DNA of 64,000 bases from Catellatospora citrea (GTDB taxonomy: Bacteria; Actinomycetota; Actinomycetes; Mycobacteriales; Micromonosporaceae): NCBI RefSeq assembly GCF_003610235.1, contig NZ_RAPR01000001.1, positions 1,054,001 through 1,118,000 of the forward strand, in the 5' to 3' direction. Positions 31,960-42,966 of this stretch are shown piece after piece. The translations under genes were made by a program, and so were the position numbers. The notes beneath the pieces are model-generated. The model did not search any database. It saw only the letters and a program-made list of their open reading frames with translations, and was not told the DNA's origin. Numbering within the stretch: position 1 is the stretch's first letter; the number at the start of each line of letters is the position of its first letter.

Positions 31960-34900
31960 GGCGCTCCCTGTCCGGCGACCGCGAGCTGTGCCGCGGCCTC
32001 CTCCTCGGTGAGCCGGTCGATCTCGGCGATGAGCGCCTCCTCGACGGCGGTGGCGAACCCGGCGACGGTGGGCCGGTCGAACAGCGCCCGGATGGGCAGG
32101 TCCAGGTCGACGGCGGCCCGCAGCCGGGCGATCACGCGGGTGGCCAGCAGCGAATGGCCGCCCAGGGCGAAGAAGTCGTCGCCCGCGCCGACCCGGTCCA
32201 CCGGCAGCAGCTCGGTGAAGATCCCCGCGACCAGCGCCTCGGCGTCGGTGCGCGGCGCGACGTAGGCGGCGTGCGCCTCATCGCCGACGGTGACCGGGGG
32301 CAGCGCCCGCAGGTCGACCTTGCCGTTGCGGGTCAGCGGCAGCTCGGGCAGCGCTACGATCACGCTGGGCACGAGCAGCGCGGGCAGCCGCGACGCGGCG
32401 TAGGCGCGCACCTCGTCCGCGCCGACGGCACCGGTGACGTAACCGACCAGGGTGTCGCCGACCGCGGTCACCGCCGCCTGACCGACCTGCGGGTGTCCGG
32501 TGAGGACGGCTTCGACCTCGCCCGGCTCTACGCGTACGCCGCGCACCTTGAGCTGCCGGTCGACGCGCCCGAGGAACTCCAGCGTGCCTTCGCCGCGCAG
32601 CAGCCGGACCCGGTCGCCGGTGCGGTACATCAGGCCCGGCCCGTACGGGTCGGGCACGAAACGCTCGGCGGTGAGGTCGGGTCGGCCCAGGTAGCCGTCG
32701 GCCAGCCCGGCCCCGGCCAGGCACAGCTCGCCGGCCGCGCCCGGTGGCACGAGGCGGCCGGCCGCGTCGAGCACGTAGGCGCGCACCCCGGCCAGCGGGC
32801 GGCCGATCGGCGGGCGGCGCGACGTGTCGGCGGGGCCGAGGTCGGCGGCGGTCGCGATGATCGTCGCCTCGGTCGGGCCGTACGTGTTGACCAGGCGGAT
32901 CCGGTCGCCGTGCCGATCGCGCCAGACGGCCACCGCGGCGGCGTCGACCTGCTCGCCGCCGAGGATGACCAGGCGCAGCGCGGCGGGCCAGGCGGGCACC
33001 ACGTCCAGCAGCGCCTGCCAGTAGGCGGTGGGCAGGTCGAGCACGGTGATCCCGGGGTCGGCGGCGAGCACCTCGGGCAGCGACTGCGGGCCGTCGGGCA
33101 GTAGCACCAGGGTGCCGCCGGTGGCCAGGGTCGGCCAGATCTCCTCGGCGTGCGTGTCGAACCCGACGCCCGCGAACTGCACGACCCGGTCGGCGGCGGT
33201 CAGGGCGTAGGCGTCGGCCATCCACGCGGTGCGGTCGTCGAGGGCCGCGCGGCCGACGAGCACGGCTTTGGGCGTACCCGTGGATCCGGAGGTGAACAGC
33301 ACGTAGGCCGCGCCGGGTGCGGCGGCCGGGACGGGCGCGCCCGCCGCGACGCCCTGCGGTGTGAGCACCGCGGCGAGCGCGGCCTGCGCGGTCATCTCCG
33401 CCCGGCGCACCTGCGGCAGCTGCGGATCGAGCGGCACGTAGCCGGCCCCGGCCCGCCACACCGCCAGCAGCGACGCGACCAGGTCCGGCCCGCGCGGCAC
33501 GCTGACCCCGACCAGCCCGCCCGGGGCGACCCCGGCGGCGCGCAGCGCGTCGGCCAGCTCGCCGGACCGGGTCCACAGGTCGCGGTAGGACACCCGCTCG
33601 CCGCCGCCGCTGATCAGGGCGACCGCGTCGGGCGTGGCCGCGACGGTGTGCTCGATCCGCGACAGCAGCGGCTCGGCCCGCGCCGGCTCGGGGCCGGTGG
33701 CCAGGCGCAGCAGCTCGGCCCGGGTGTCGTCACCGACCAGCGGCAGCTCGCGTACCCGCAGGTCGGGGTCGGTGAGCACGGCGTGCAGCAGCGCGGTGAA
33801 CCGGTCGGCGAGCGCGTGCGCGGTCGCCGCGTCGAACAGGTCGCTGTTGTACGTCAGCACCACGTCCATCGCGTCCACGCTGGTCTGCACGTCCATCGCG
33901 ACGTCGGTCTTGACGTGCGGCGCGCCGGAGTCGAAGGCTTCGGCCGCCAGGCCGCCGAAGCCCTCGGTCGCCGTCGCCGAGATGTTCATGGTGGTGTGCA
34001 GGGTGAAGGTGGCTTGGAAGAGCGCGTTGCGGCTGAGGTCGCGGGGCAGGTGCAGCCGCGCGGTGAGGTCCTCGAACGGGATGTCCGGGTGCGCGAACGC
34101 CTCCATGAACGACCTGCGGGTGCGCAGCACCAGGTCGCGGAAGCTCACGTCGCCGGACAGGTCGGCGCGCAGCACCAGCATGCCGCTGAGGTAGCCGAAG
34201 ACCGCTTCGAGGGCGACGTCGTCCCGCCCCGCGACCGGGGTCCCCACGCAGAGGTCGTCCTGCCCGGCGAACTGCGCCAGGGTCAGCTCGTACAGCGTCA
34301 CCAGCAGCATGAACGGGGTGCAGCGCAGCTGCCGGGCGGCGGCCTGCACGGCCTGCTGGATCTCGCCCGGGAACTCGCGCAGCACCACGCCGCCGTTCGA
34401 GGTGCGCACCGGGGGGCGGGGCCGGTCCAGCGGCAGGTCCAGGATCGGCGGGTCGGCGAGCACACCCGTCCAGAAGTCGAGCGCCGAGGTGTCGGCGGTG
34501 CGCCGGTCACGGGCGTGGTCGAGGTGGCGCAGCGCGGGCGGGGTCGGCTCGATGCCGCGGTAGGACTCGGTGACCTGCCGGTAGAGCAGGTTCATCGACC
34601 ACCCGTCGCCGACGATGTGGTGCACCACCATGCACAGCACGTGCTCGTCGGCGGCCAGCCGCAGCAGGCCGACCCGGATCAGGTGGCCCTGCGCCAGGTC
34701 GAACGGCCGGGCCAGCAGCTCCTCGACGCGGGTGCGGGCGGCGGCCTGCGGGTCGGGCTCGCCGGTCAGGTCGGCGTACTCGATCGGCGTCGGGCGGGGC
34801 GGCTGGATCTGCTGGTACGGCACGCCGTCGTGGTCGCCGAAGCGGGTGCGCAGGCTCTCGTGCCGGCGGGTCGCGTCGTCGAACGCCCGCGCCAGCAGCT

Positions 34901-35030
34901 CGCGGTCCAGGTCACCGCGCAGGCGGCTGGTCGTCGAGATGTGGTACGCGGCGTCGCCGGGGTCGAGCCGGTCCAGGAACCACAGTCGCTCCTGGGCCGC
35001 CGTCAGCGGGCCTTGCTCGGGCTCGGGCAT
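31956..35030 (-). CDS. NRPS module C-A-T, first gene of the operon
   Basis: 1024 residues: condensation (~5-430, HHIVGDG), adenylation (~450-930, LFTSGSTGTPKA, YGPTEAT, NGKVDLRAL), carrier (~945-1015, ALGGHSL). The pocket by eye is D-T-E-D-V-L-T-I-I-K. The two acidic residues suggest a basic amino acid such as Lys, Orn, Dab or Dap, but this matches no code I can recall exactly. Because the protein starts with a C domain, the chain probably begins with an acyl or aminoacyl donor loaded elsewhere, such as the free ACP. It overlaps the NRPS-MFS gene by GTGA. Confidence 0.88.
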
Positions 35031-35044
35031 GCGCTTTCCCCCGC

Positions 35045-35069
35045 CGTCCGAATGCGATTGATTCGGACG
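35045..35069. promoter_or_regulatory. Palindromic operator at the NRPS operon start site
   Basis: Perfect 9-bp arms CGTCCGAAT and ATTCGGACG around a 7-base centre. The site lies between the predicted -10 box and the ATG at 35030 and covers the likely transcription start. That placement suits a repressor. No pathway-specific regulator gene lies within the operon. Confidence 0.55.
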
Positions 35070-35071
35070 CC

Positions 35072-35100
35072 ACCGTAAAGTGCATTTCCGTAATTGGCAA
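35072..35100 (-). promoter_or_regulatory. Predicted promoter of the NRPS operon
   Basis: On the minus strand TTGCCA (35100-35095) is followed after 17 bases by TACGGT (35077-35072), a good match to a housekeeping-sigma promoter. Transcription would start near 35065, giving a ~35-base leader that contains the palindrome. Confidence 0.5.
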
Positions 35101-35293
35101 GACTCTTAACTGAGACGCATCGACAGCCGTGGCCTGCGAATAGACACCCCTCAACCCATTACCATCCCCGGCCTGCAAACCGGCTGACACAATCGAGAGC
35201 ATGCCGTTCTGCGGCCATGGAGATCGAACGAGTCGATTCGTCCCAGTCACGCGCGACGGCACCGTGGTCGACAGCCGCCACCAACCATAGACC

Positions 35294-35344
35294 TTGGCCT
35301 ATCTGATCGAGTTCGATCTTCGAAAACCCGATCTGGTAGGCCAA
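35294..35344 (-). terminator. Hairpin after the GH3 hexosaminidase gene
   Basis: Arms TTGGCCTATCTGATCG (35294-35309) and CGATCTGGTAGGCCAA (35329-35344) pair at 13 of 16 positions around a 19-base loop. It sits 58 bases after the stop codon at 35402, as a terminator would. Confidence 0.55.
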
Positions 35345-35401
35345 CGTCCATGGAAACGGAGGGTCCGCCGACCCGGGCGGGCGGTGGCCGGCGCGGTGGC
35401 C

Positions 35402-36880
35402 TCAGTGCTGTCCGGTGAGGACCTCGGCGGCGGCCACTGCGCATGCGCGGGTGCCGCCGTGGGTGACCAGGTAGGTCGCGCCGACCGGAACCGGTTCCGG
35501 CATGCCCAGTTCCACGACGACGGCATCGGGCCGCGCGGCCAGCAGGGCGGCGCGCGCGGACACCGCCCACGGGTGCTGCCGTACGTCCCGGCCCACCACG
35601 ACCAGCGGGCGGCCGGAAGCTGCGGCCAGGGCCGCGTCCAGCCACGACGGTGCGGCGTCGGCGGTCACCCGCTCGGCGGTCGTCGCGGCCCACCGGGCGC
35701 CGAGCGGCGCGGCCACCCCCCACGGCATGGCCTGGTCCACGGCGATGCCGGTCGGGGTGTCCAGCTCGACCACGTGCGGCGGCGCGGCCAGCGGCAGGCC
35801 CGGCCCGCTCACCCGGACGGCACGCCGGGCCGCCCGCAACCCCACCTCGGGCGTACGGGGCACCGTCGCCGCCGACGCCACCCGCTGCCAGGTCGCCAGC
35901 TCGCGCACCCGCGCCGCGGCGTCGGAGAGCCGCTGCTCGGCCAGCACGCCCTCGCGCACCGCGGTGACGATCGAGTTGCGCAGCAGCCCGACGATGCCCT
36001 CGTTCTTGTACTCGCCGCCGACGCAGATCGCGTCCGCGCCCGCGGCCAGCGCCCGCACCGCCGCCCCGCCGACGCCCCACTGCTTGGCCACGGCCGCCAT
36101 CTCGATGCCGTCGGTGACGATCAGCCCGTCGAAGCCCAGCTCCTCGCGCAGCAGCCCGGTCAGCAGCGCGGGGCTGAGCGTGGCGGGCAGGTCGGTGTCG
36201 TACGCCGACACCAGCAGGTGCCCGGTCATCACCGCGCGCACCCCGGCCCGGATCGCCGCGGCGAACGGCGGCAGCGCGACCGCCGCCAGCTCCGCGCGCG
36301 ACGAGTGGACGCGGGCGGCGTCGTAGTGGGAATCCTCGACCGTGTCGCCGTGCCCGGGGAAGTGCTTGGCGCACGCCGCGACGCCGGCCGACTGCAGGCC
36401 GCGCACCCAGGCCGCGCTGTGCCGGGCCACCAGCGCCGGGTCCGCGCCGAAGGACCGCACCCCGATGACCACGTTCTCCGGCCGGGAGTTGACGTCCACG
36501 GTCGGCGCGTAGTTGAGCGTGACGCCGACCGCGGCCAGGTCGGCGCCGATGTCGCGGGCCACCGCCTCGGTCAGCGCGGCGTCGTCGACCGCGCCGAGGG
36601 CCAGGTTGCCGGGCCGGTCGCTGCCGGTGCCCGCGTCCAGCCGGGTGACGTCCCCGGCCTCCTCGTCGACCGCGATGACCACGTCGGGATTCTCGGCGCG
36701 CAGCTGCGCGGTCAGGGCGGCGACCTGTGCCCGGTCGGCGATGTTGCGGGAGTAGAGCGCGACGCCGCCCAGGCCGCGGCCGAGGCGGCGCCGCACCCAG
36801 TCCGGTGCGGCGGTGCCGACGAAGCCCGGCTGCAGCACGGTGTCGGCCAGCAGGGCCAGGTCGGTGTCGAGCTGCGTCAT
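35402..36880 (-). CDS. Glycoside hydrolase family 3 beta-N-acetylhexosaminidase (NagZ-like)
   Basis: 492 residues. The TIM barrel carries KHFPGHGDT (172-180) and EDSHYD, the flexible loop with the His-Asp general-acid dyad characteristic of bacterial GH3 N-acetylglucosaminidases, and the nucleophile Asp257 in IVTDGIEM. A C-terminal alpha/beta domain (~360-490) follows. No signal peptide is present, so it likely acts in the cytoplasm on muropeptide or chitin-derived GlcNAc. It appears monocistronic. Role in peptidoglycan recycling is inferred from the family. Confidence 0.88.
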   Translation of the reverse strand: MTQLDTDLALLADTVLQPGFVGTAAPDWVRRRLGRGLGGVALYSRNIADRAQVAALTAQLRAENPDVVIAVDEEAGDVTRLDAGTGSDRPGNLALGAVDDAALTEAVARDIGADLAAVGVTLNYAPTVDVNSRPENVVIGVRSFGADPALVARHSAAWVRGLQSAGVAACAKHFPGHGDTVEDSHYDAARVHSSRAELAAVALPPFAAAIRAGVRAVMTGHLLVSAYDTDLPATLSPALLTGLLREELGFDGLIVTDGIEMAAVAKQWGVGGAAVRALAAGADAICVGGEYKNEGIVGLLRNSIVTAVREGVLAEQRLSDAAARVRELATWQRVASAATVPRTPEVGLRAARRAVRVSGPGLPLAAPPHVVELDTPTGIAVDQAMPWGVAAPLGARWAATTAERVTADAAPSWLDAALAAASGRPLVVVGRDVRQHPWAVSARAALLAARPDAVVVELGMPEPVPVGATYLVTHGGTRACAVAAAEVLTGQH

Positions 36881-37005
36881 GTCGCTCCCCTTCGCTCACC
36901 AAACGCTTGCGCGGTGCTCGTTCGCGCGCGTTGTGAACGCCGGAGCGTCAGTTGTGCGCACGACTGCGCGGGAGCGTACCGGCCTCGACCTGAGAACCGC
37001 AGCAC

Positions 37006-37035
37006 CGCCCCGGCGGGACCGGTCCCGCCGGGGCG
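37006..37035 (-). terminator. Perfect palindrome terminator after the PASTA kinase gene
   Basis: A 30-base perfect palindrome (arms CGCCCCGGCGGGACC and its complement) lies 48 bases after the kinase stop codon at 37084. It is followed, in the direction away from the kinase start, by the GH3 promoter region (36881-37005), where no clear promoter was found. Confidence 0.6.
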
Positions 37036-37083
37036 CTCACTCGTGCCGACCGCGGCACGGCCTGCGCCGCGCCCGTCTGACGT

Positions 37084-39057
37084 TCAGCGCCGCTGCTCGC
37101 ACCTGAGCACGACGCGCTGCCCCGGCTGCAGCTTGCTGCCCGCGTTCGGGAACTGCCGCTCCACCCGGTACTGGCTCTTGTCGCCGCGGACCCCGCGCAC
37201 CTCTACGTGCAGGCCCATCGCGGTGAGGTGGTTCTCCGCGTCGCCGCAGCCCCAGTTGCCCACCTCCGGCATGACCGTGCCGTCGGCGTTATTGCTGACC
37301 TGCAGCTTCACGACGGTGTTGCGCTCCACGCCGGTGCCCAGCACGGGGTCCTGCTTGACCACGGTGTCGAAGGGCTTGTCCGAGTCGACCTGCTCGACCT
37401 CGACCCGCAGTCCCAGGCCCTCCAGAATCGACCTCGCCTCGCCCAGCGGCTTGCCCTCCACCGAGGGCACGCTCACCGGGGCACGGCCCTTGCTCAGGAC
37501 CACCTGGATCTCGGCGCCGGTCTCGACCTCCTCACCCGCCTTGGGCACGGTCTCCAGCACCGAACCCTTCGGGACCAGGTCGCTGTACTTCTCCGCGGCC
37601 TTCACCGGCTTCAGCTTCAGCGGGTCGGCCTGCAGGTCGGCGACGGCCTGGTCCCACGGCTTGCCGGACACGTCAGGCACCACGTAGCGCTCGGGGCCGG
37701 CGGACAGGGTCAGCGTCACCGTGCCGCCGCTCACCACGTCCTCGCCGGCGGCCGGATCCTGGGCGAGCACCACGTCCTTGGGCACGTCCTCGCGGTACAG
37801 CGGCTTGGCGTAGACGAACTGCAGTCCCGCGCCCCGCAGCGTGGCCTCGGCCTGCTCCCGGGGGAGATTCAGCAGCTGCGGCGTGGTGTCGTACCGGCCG
37901 AAGGCGACGTAGTAGCCGCCGGACAGCACCAGCAGCGCCAGCACGACCGCGCCGGCCGTCAGCGCCATCCGCCCGCGCGGATCGCCCATCAGCCGCGTGT
38001 ACTGCTGCTTCGCCTGCTCCAGCAGGCCCGCCACCGGGGAGCCCGACGCCTTCTCGGCGCGCGGGCGCGTACGCGGCTCGGCCGGCGCGTCGTGCAGCCG
38101 GGCCCACGAGGGGCGGTCGGTCGGCTGGACCTGGCTGACCATCATGGTCTCCTGCGCCACCTGGCGCATCCGCGTGGTGGCGTCGGCGACGCCGTGGCGG
38201 GCCGACTGCACCGCGGCCAGCATCGCGCCCGCATCCATGAACCGCGCGCCCGGGGCCCGGCGGGTGGCCGAGGCGACGAGGTCGTCGAGCATCGGCGGCA
38301 GGCCGCCGACCGCCTGCGACGGCGCCGGCACGTCCTGCTGGACGTGCTGCCAGGCCACCTCGACCGGGCGCTCACCCTGATACGGCGCCCGGCCGGTGAG
38401 CAGCTCGAACAGCATGATCCCGGTGCTGTACACGTCGCCGCGCGGGTCGACGCGGCCGTCGGACACGAACTCCGGCGCGACGTACGCGGCGCTGATCGAC
38501 GGCTCCGCCCCGCCGGCCTCGACGGCGTCGGCGAGGCCGAGGTCGGTCACCTTGACCACCGCTTCGGTGAGGTCGCGGCCGCCGCCGGGCGCCTCGGCGA
38601 CCATGATGTTCTCCGGCTTGACCGCGCGGTGCACCAGCCCGGTGCGGTGCGCCGCCGCCAGCGCGGCCAGGACCTGCTCGGTCACCGCCAGCGCCTCGGC
38701 CGGGCTGAGCCGGCGGCGCTCGTCGAGGATGTCGCGCAGCGTGCGGCCGCGCACGAACTCGGTCACCAGGAACGGCACCCCGCCGTGCATGCCCTGGCCG
38801 TAGAACGCGGCCACGTTCGGATGCGTCAGCCGGGCCAGCCCCGTCGCCTCCTCGGTGAACCGGTCCGCGCGGAAGGGCGCGGCCTGGCCCCGACGCGGCT
38901 GCGGCGGGTGGATCATCTTGAGCGCGACGGTGCGGCCCAGGCGCTCGTCCACCGCGGCGTAGACCGTCGTCATGCCCCCACGGGCCACGCATCCGCGGAT
39001 GCGCAGGCGACCGTCGACAAGCGTGCCGAGGAGGGGATCGGCGAGCTGAGCGTCCAT
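37084..39057 (-). CDS. PASTA-domain Ser/Thr protein kinase with HRD changed to HRA (possible pseudokinase)
   Basis: 657 residues: kinase domain (~15-275), juxtamembrane linker, one membrane helix (LTAGAVVLALLVLSGGYYVAF), and four extracellular PASTA repeats (~395-657), as in PknB. The ATP lysine (VALK, Lys47) and metal-binding Asp172 (TDLG) are present. The catalytic loop reads LVHRAVKPEN, so the catalytic base Asp is Ala145. The codon is GCG at about 38618 and leaves no doubt in the given sequence. PASTA domains bind peptidoglycan or lipid II. The protein may be an inactive sensor or scaffold. The ATG at 39057 precedes the first kinase strand. Confidence 0.9.
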   Translation of the reverse strand: MDAQLADPLLGTLVDGRLRIRGCVARGGMTTVYAAVDERLGRTVALKMIHPPQPRRGQAAPFRADRFTEEATGLARLTHPNVAAFYGQGMHGGVPFLVTEFVRGRTLRDILDERRRLSPAEALAVTEQVLAALAAAHRTGLVHRAVKPENIMVAEAPGGGRDLTEAVVKVTDLGLADAVEAGGAEPSISAAYVAPEFVSDGRVDPRGDVYSTGIMLFELLTGRAPYQGERPVEVAWQHVQQDVPAPSQAVGGLPPMLDDLVASATRRAPGARFMDAGAMLAAVQSARHGVADATTRMRQVAQETMMVSQVQPTDRPSWARLHDAPAEPRTRPRAEKASGSPVAGLLEQAKQQYTRLMGDPRGRMALTAGAVVLALLVLSGGYYVAFGRYDTTPQLLNLPREQAEATLRGAGLQFVYAKPLYREDVPKDVVLAQDPAAGEDVVSGGTVTLTLSAGPERYVVPDVSGKPWDQAVADLQADPLKLKPVKAAEKYSDLVPKGSVLETVPKAGEEVETGAEIQVVLSKGRAPVSVPSVEGKPLGEARSILEGLGLRVEVEQVDSDKPFDTVVKQDPVLGTGVERNTVVKLQVSNNADGTVMPEVGNWGCGDAENHLTAMGLHVEVRGVRGDKSQYRVERQFPNAGSKLQPGQRVVLRCEQRR

Positions 39058-39278
39058 GGCAGCGCAGTCTAGGGCAGTTGCCGAGATCATGACTCGCCCG
39101 ATGGCGGGATAGGCCGCGACCTGCGGCGATGCAGCGACACGCCGCCCCCGATATTCGTTTGCCGATCACCGGCGGCCGACGTACCGTCGACGGCGATGTG
39201 AGCCACTGACACCTTCCCGCGCCCGCGACCGAGGCACTGCCCGGCGGGCGGAAGATTCGATCTTGTCGGTGGTGTGCC

Positions 39279-40886
<1,608 letters not shown>

Positions 40887-40897
40887 CGGGCCCTCGG

Positions 40898-40917
40898 TGC
40901 CGCGACCGAACGCGGCA
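40898..40917. terminator. Short hairpin between convergent ABC-F and response-regulator genes
   Basis: TGCCGCG-ACCGAA-CGCGGCA, 7-bp perfect arms with a 6-base loop, midway between the two converging genes. Confidence 0.5.
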
Positions 40918-40976
40918 GGCGATGGCAGTCCGGCCGGGCTCAGGCTGCGGAGAAGTAGCGCAGCGGGATGGCCGGT

Positions 40977-41645
40977 TCAGGTCGCGGGGTCCGCGATGCG
41001 GTAGCCCACCCCAGGCGTGGTCGTGATGACCGGCGGGCTGCCGAGTTTGCGGCGCAACCGCCCGACGGTCACGGTGACCGTGTTGGTGAACGGGTCGGCG
41101 TGCTCGTCCCAGACCCGCTCCAGCAGATCCTCCGTGCTCAGGAACGCCGGGCTCGCCGACAGCAGCGCTTCCAGCAGGGCGAACTCCTTCACCGACAGAT
41201 CGAGCGGCCGACCGTCGCGGGTGGCGGTGCGGCGCACCGGATCGAGTTCGACGCCCGCCGCGCGCAGCGTCCGGCCCCGTGCGGTGGGCCGCCTGCGGGC
41301 CAGCGCGCGCACCCGCAGCACCAGTTCCGGAAAGTGGAACGGCTTGCCGAGGTAGTCGTCCGCGCCCAGGGTGAGGCCGCTGACCCGGTCGCCCGGCGCG
41401 ACGGCCGCGGTCAGCATCAGCACCATGGGCCGGTCGTCCCGCTCGGTGATCATCTGGCACAGCGTGTCGCCGTGGATGCCGGGCAGATCACGATCGAGGA
41501 CCACCACGTCGTACGCGTTGACGTCGAGTTTCACCGCGGCGGCCAGGCCGTCGTGCGCCACGTCGACGGCCATGCCCTGATCCCGCAGCCCCTCGGCCAC
41601 CACCTCGGCGAGCGCGCGGGCGTCCTCGACGACGAGCACCCTCAT
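40977..41645 (-). CDS. OmpR/PhoB-family response regulator
   Basis: 222 residues. Receiver with VVEDAR, Asp51 (VVVLDRDLPGIHG) and GKPFHF; winged-helix effector with LSVKEFALLEALL, VTVTVGRLRRKLG and TTPGVGYRI. It pairs with the histidine kinase just upstream. The ATG at 41645 overlaps the stop of a 16-codon frame created by a local duplication. The orphan ABC permease divergently placed at 42967 is a likely target. Confidence 0.92.
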   Translation of the reverse strand: MRVLVVEDARALAEVVAEGLRDQGMAVDVAHDGLAAAVKLDVNAYDVVVLDRDLPGIHGDTLCQMITERDDRPMVLMLTAAVAPGDRVSGLTLGADDYLGKPFHFPELVLRVRALARRRPTARGRTLRAAGVELDPVRRTATRDGRPLDLSVKEFALLEALLSASPAFLSTEDLLERVWDEHADPFTNTVTVTVGRLRRKLGSPPVITTTPGVGYRIADPAT

Positions 41646-41706
41646 GCCACGGCCTCCCGCCCCGCCCACAGCGGCGACCCGACCGGCCTCATGCCACGGC
41701 CTCCCG
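41641..41706. repeat. 19-bp direct repeat at the kinase/regulator junction
   Basis: CTCATGCCACGGCCTCCCG occurs at 41641-41659 and again at 41688-41706, 47 bases apart. It duplicates the kinase end plus the regulator start codon. The likely ancestral state was a direct 4-base kinase/regulator overlap. Confidence 0.8.
41642..41692 (-). CDS. 16-aa mini-frame created by tandem duplication, linking kinase and regulator
   Basis: The frame begins with an ATG overlapping the kinase stop (ATGA), starts MRPVGSPLWAG, ends REAVA, and stops with a TGA overlapping the regulator's ATG (ATGA). Its last codons copy the kinase's C-terminal REAVA. It could act as a translational bridge. Its expression is inferred only from the two overlaps. 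Confidence 0.4.
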   Translation of the reverse strand: MRPVGSPLWAGREAVA

Positions 41707-42873
41707 TGCCTGCGGCAGCGACACCGCGGCGCGCAGGCCACCGGCCGGGCGGGCGCGCAGGTCCAGCCGGCCGCCGTGCGCCTCGGCGACGGCCGCGACG
41801 ATCGACAGCCCGAGGCCGGAGCCGTCGTCGGAGCCGACGCGGTCCGCGCCGAGGCGCTGGAACGGCGAGGCGAGCCGGTCGACCTGCGCCTGCTCCAGCA
41901 CCGGCCCGCCGGACTCGACGACCAGCTCGACCGTGCCGTCCGCGGCGGCGGCCGCGATCCGCAGCCAGCCGCCGTCCTCGTTGTGCACCACCGCGTTGTC
42001 GACGAGGTTCTGCACCAGCCGGGCCAGCAGCGTGGCGCTGCCCTCGGCGACGACGTCGTCCGCAACCCCGGTCGTGTCGACGGCCAGGCCCCTGGCGTCG
42101 ATGTCCGCCCGCGACGCGAGGGCCTGTTCCACCAGGCGGCCGAGCGCGATGGGCGCCCGGTCGGCGAGCGCGCCGTGCTGCGCGCGGGCCAGCATCAGGA
42201 ATCCGTCGAGCAGGCGGTCCACCCGGTCGAGCTCGACCCGCACCCGTCCGGCGAGCGCGACCGTCTGCGCGGGCACCGGCTCGGGCTTGGCGAGCGCGAC
42301 GTCGAGCGAGGCCCGCATGGTGGCCAGCGGCGTACGCAGCTCGTGCGACGCGTTCGCGACGAACCGCCGCTGCGCCGCGAACGACGCCTCCAGCCGGGCG
42401 AGCAGCCCGTCGACGGTGTCCGCGAGGTCCTTGACCTCGTCCTGCGGCCCGGCCACGGCCAGGCGCTCGTGCAGGTTCTCGGCGGAGATGCGCCGGGTCG
42501 CGGCGGTGATCGTGCGCAGCGGCCGCAGCACCCGGCCCGAGATCAGCCTGCCCAGCAGCAGCGACACCAGCCCCATCACCACCAGTGCGACCACCGAGCC
42601 GACCAGCAGCCGCCGGGACTGCATGGTCTGGAGTTCGTCCAGCCGGGTCTGCAGCTCCCGGATGTGCTGCTGCGCCACGGCGGGGTCGGCCTGCTGCGCG
42701 GGTGGGAACTGGCCGGGAGCGGGCTGGGTGTTGCTGACCGACGCCAGCACGTTGGTGAGCACCAGCAGCGCGCACCCGGACAGCAGGAACACCGCCGCGT
42801 AGAGCAGCGTGAACCGCAGCCTCACCGTCCTGCCCGGCCATCGCCGCCCGCTCATCAGCGCCTCCCCCGTCAT
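41689..42873 (-). CDS. Membrane sensor histidine kinase
   Basis: 394 residues (an internal ATG at 42855 would give 388). Transmembrane helix 1 (~20-45), a ~60-residue sensor loop, helix 2 (~90-112), HAMP, HisKA (NASHELRTPLATM), and HATPase with N box (LVQNLVDNAVVHNE) and G2 (GSGLGLSIVAAVAEAHGG). The G1 box is weakly conserved (ELVVESGGPVL, lacking the usual DxGxG), which may lower ATP binding. It is the partner of the response regulator downstream. Confidence 0.9.
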   Translation of the reverse strand: MTGEALMSGRRWPGRTVRLRFTLLYAAVFLLSGCALLVLTNVLASVSNTQPAPGQFPPAQQADPAVAQQHIRELQTRLDELQTMQSRRLLVGSVVALVVMGLVSLLLGRLISGRVLRPLRTITAATRRISAENLHERLAVAGPQDEVKDLADTVDGLLARLEASFAAQRRFVANASHELRTPLATMRASLDVALAKPEPVPAQTVALAGRVRVELDRVDRLLDGFLMLARAQHGALADRAPIALGRLVEQALASRADIDARGLAVDTTGVADDVVAEGSATLLARLVQNLVDNAVVHNEDGGWLRIAAAAADGTVELVVESGGPVLEQAQVDRLASPFQRLGADRVGSDDGSGLGLSIVAAVAEAHGGRLDLRARPAGGLRAAVSLPQAREAVA

Positions 42874-42966
42874 GTCGTTGGTCTACAGGATGCCGCGACC
42901 GGCCTAACAGCGGCATGACAGCGCCGGTTCGGCCCGTGTTACGGCGTGCTCCGTAGAACCGAAAGC

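Larger units (their letters stand above)
35031..35401. other. 371-base intergenic region between the NRPS operon and the GH3 gene
   Basis: The region is visibly AT-richer than its surroundings. It holds the NRPS promoter and operator on its left side and the hairpin downstream of the GH3 gene (35294-35344) on its right. Short open frames on both strands here (for example 35159-35344 and 35094-35306) lack ribosome-binding sites and family features. I see nothing else. Confidence 0.5.

Noticed and set aside
35094..35344. Small open frames on both strands in the NRPS-GH3 gap
   Set aside because: No ribosome-binding sites or family features. Their matching first residues come only from the symmetric hairpin at 35294-35344.
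38570..38660. HRA motif as a reading error
   Set aside because: The codon is an unambiguous GCG in the given sequence with the flanking HR and VKPEN intact. Only resequencing could overturn it, so it is kept as a finding.
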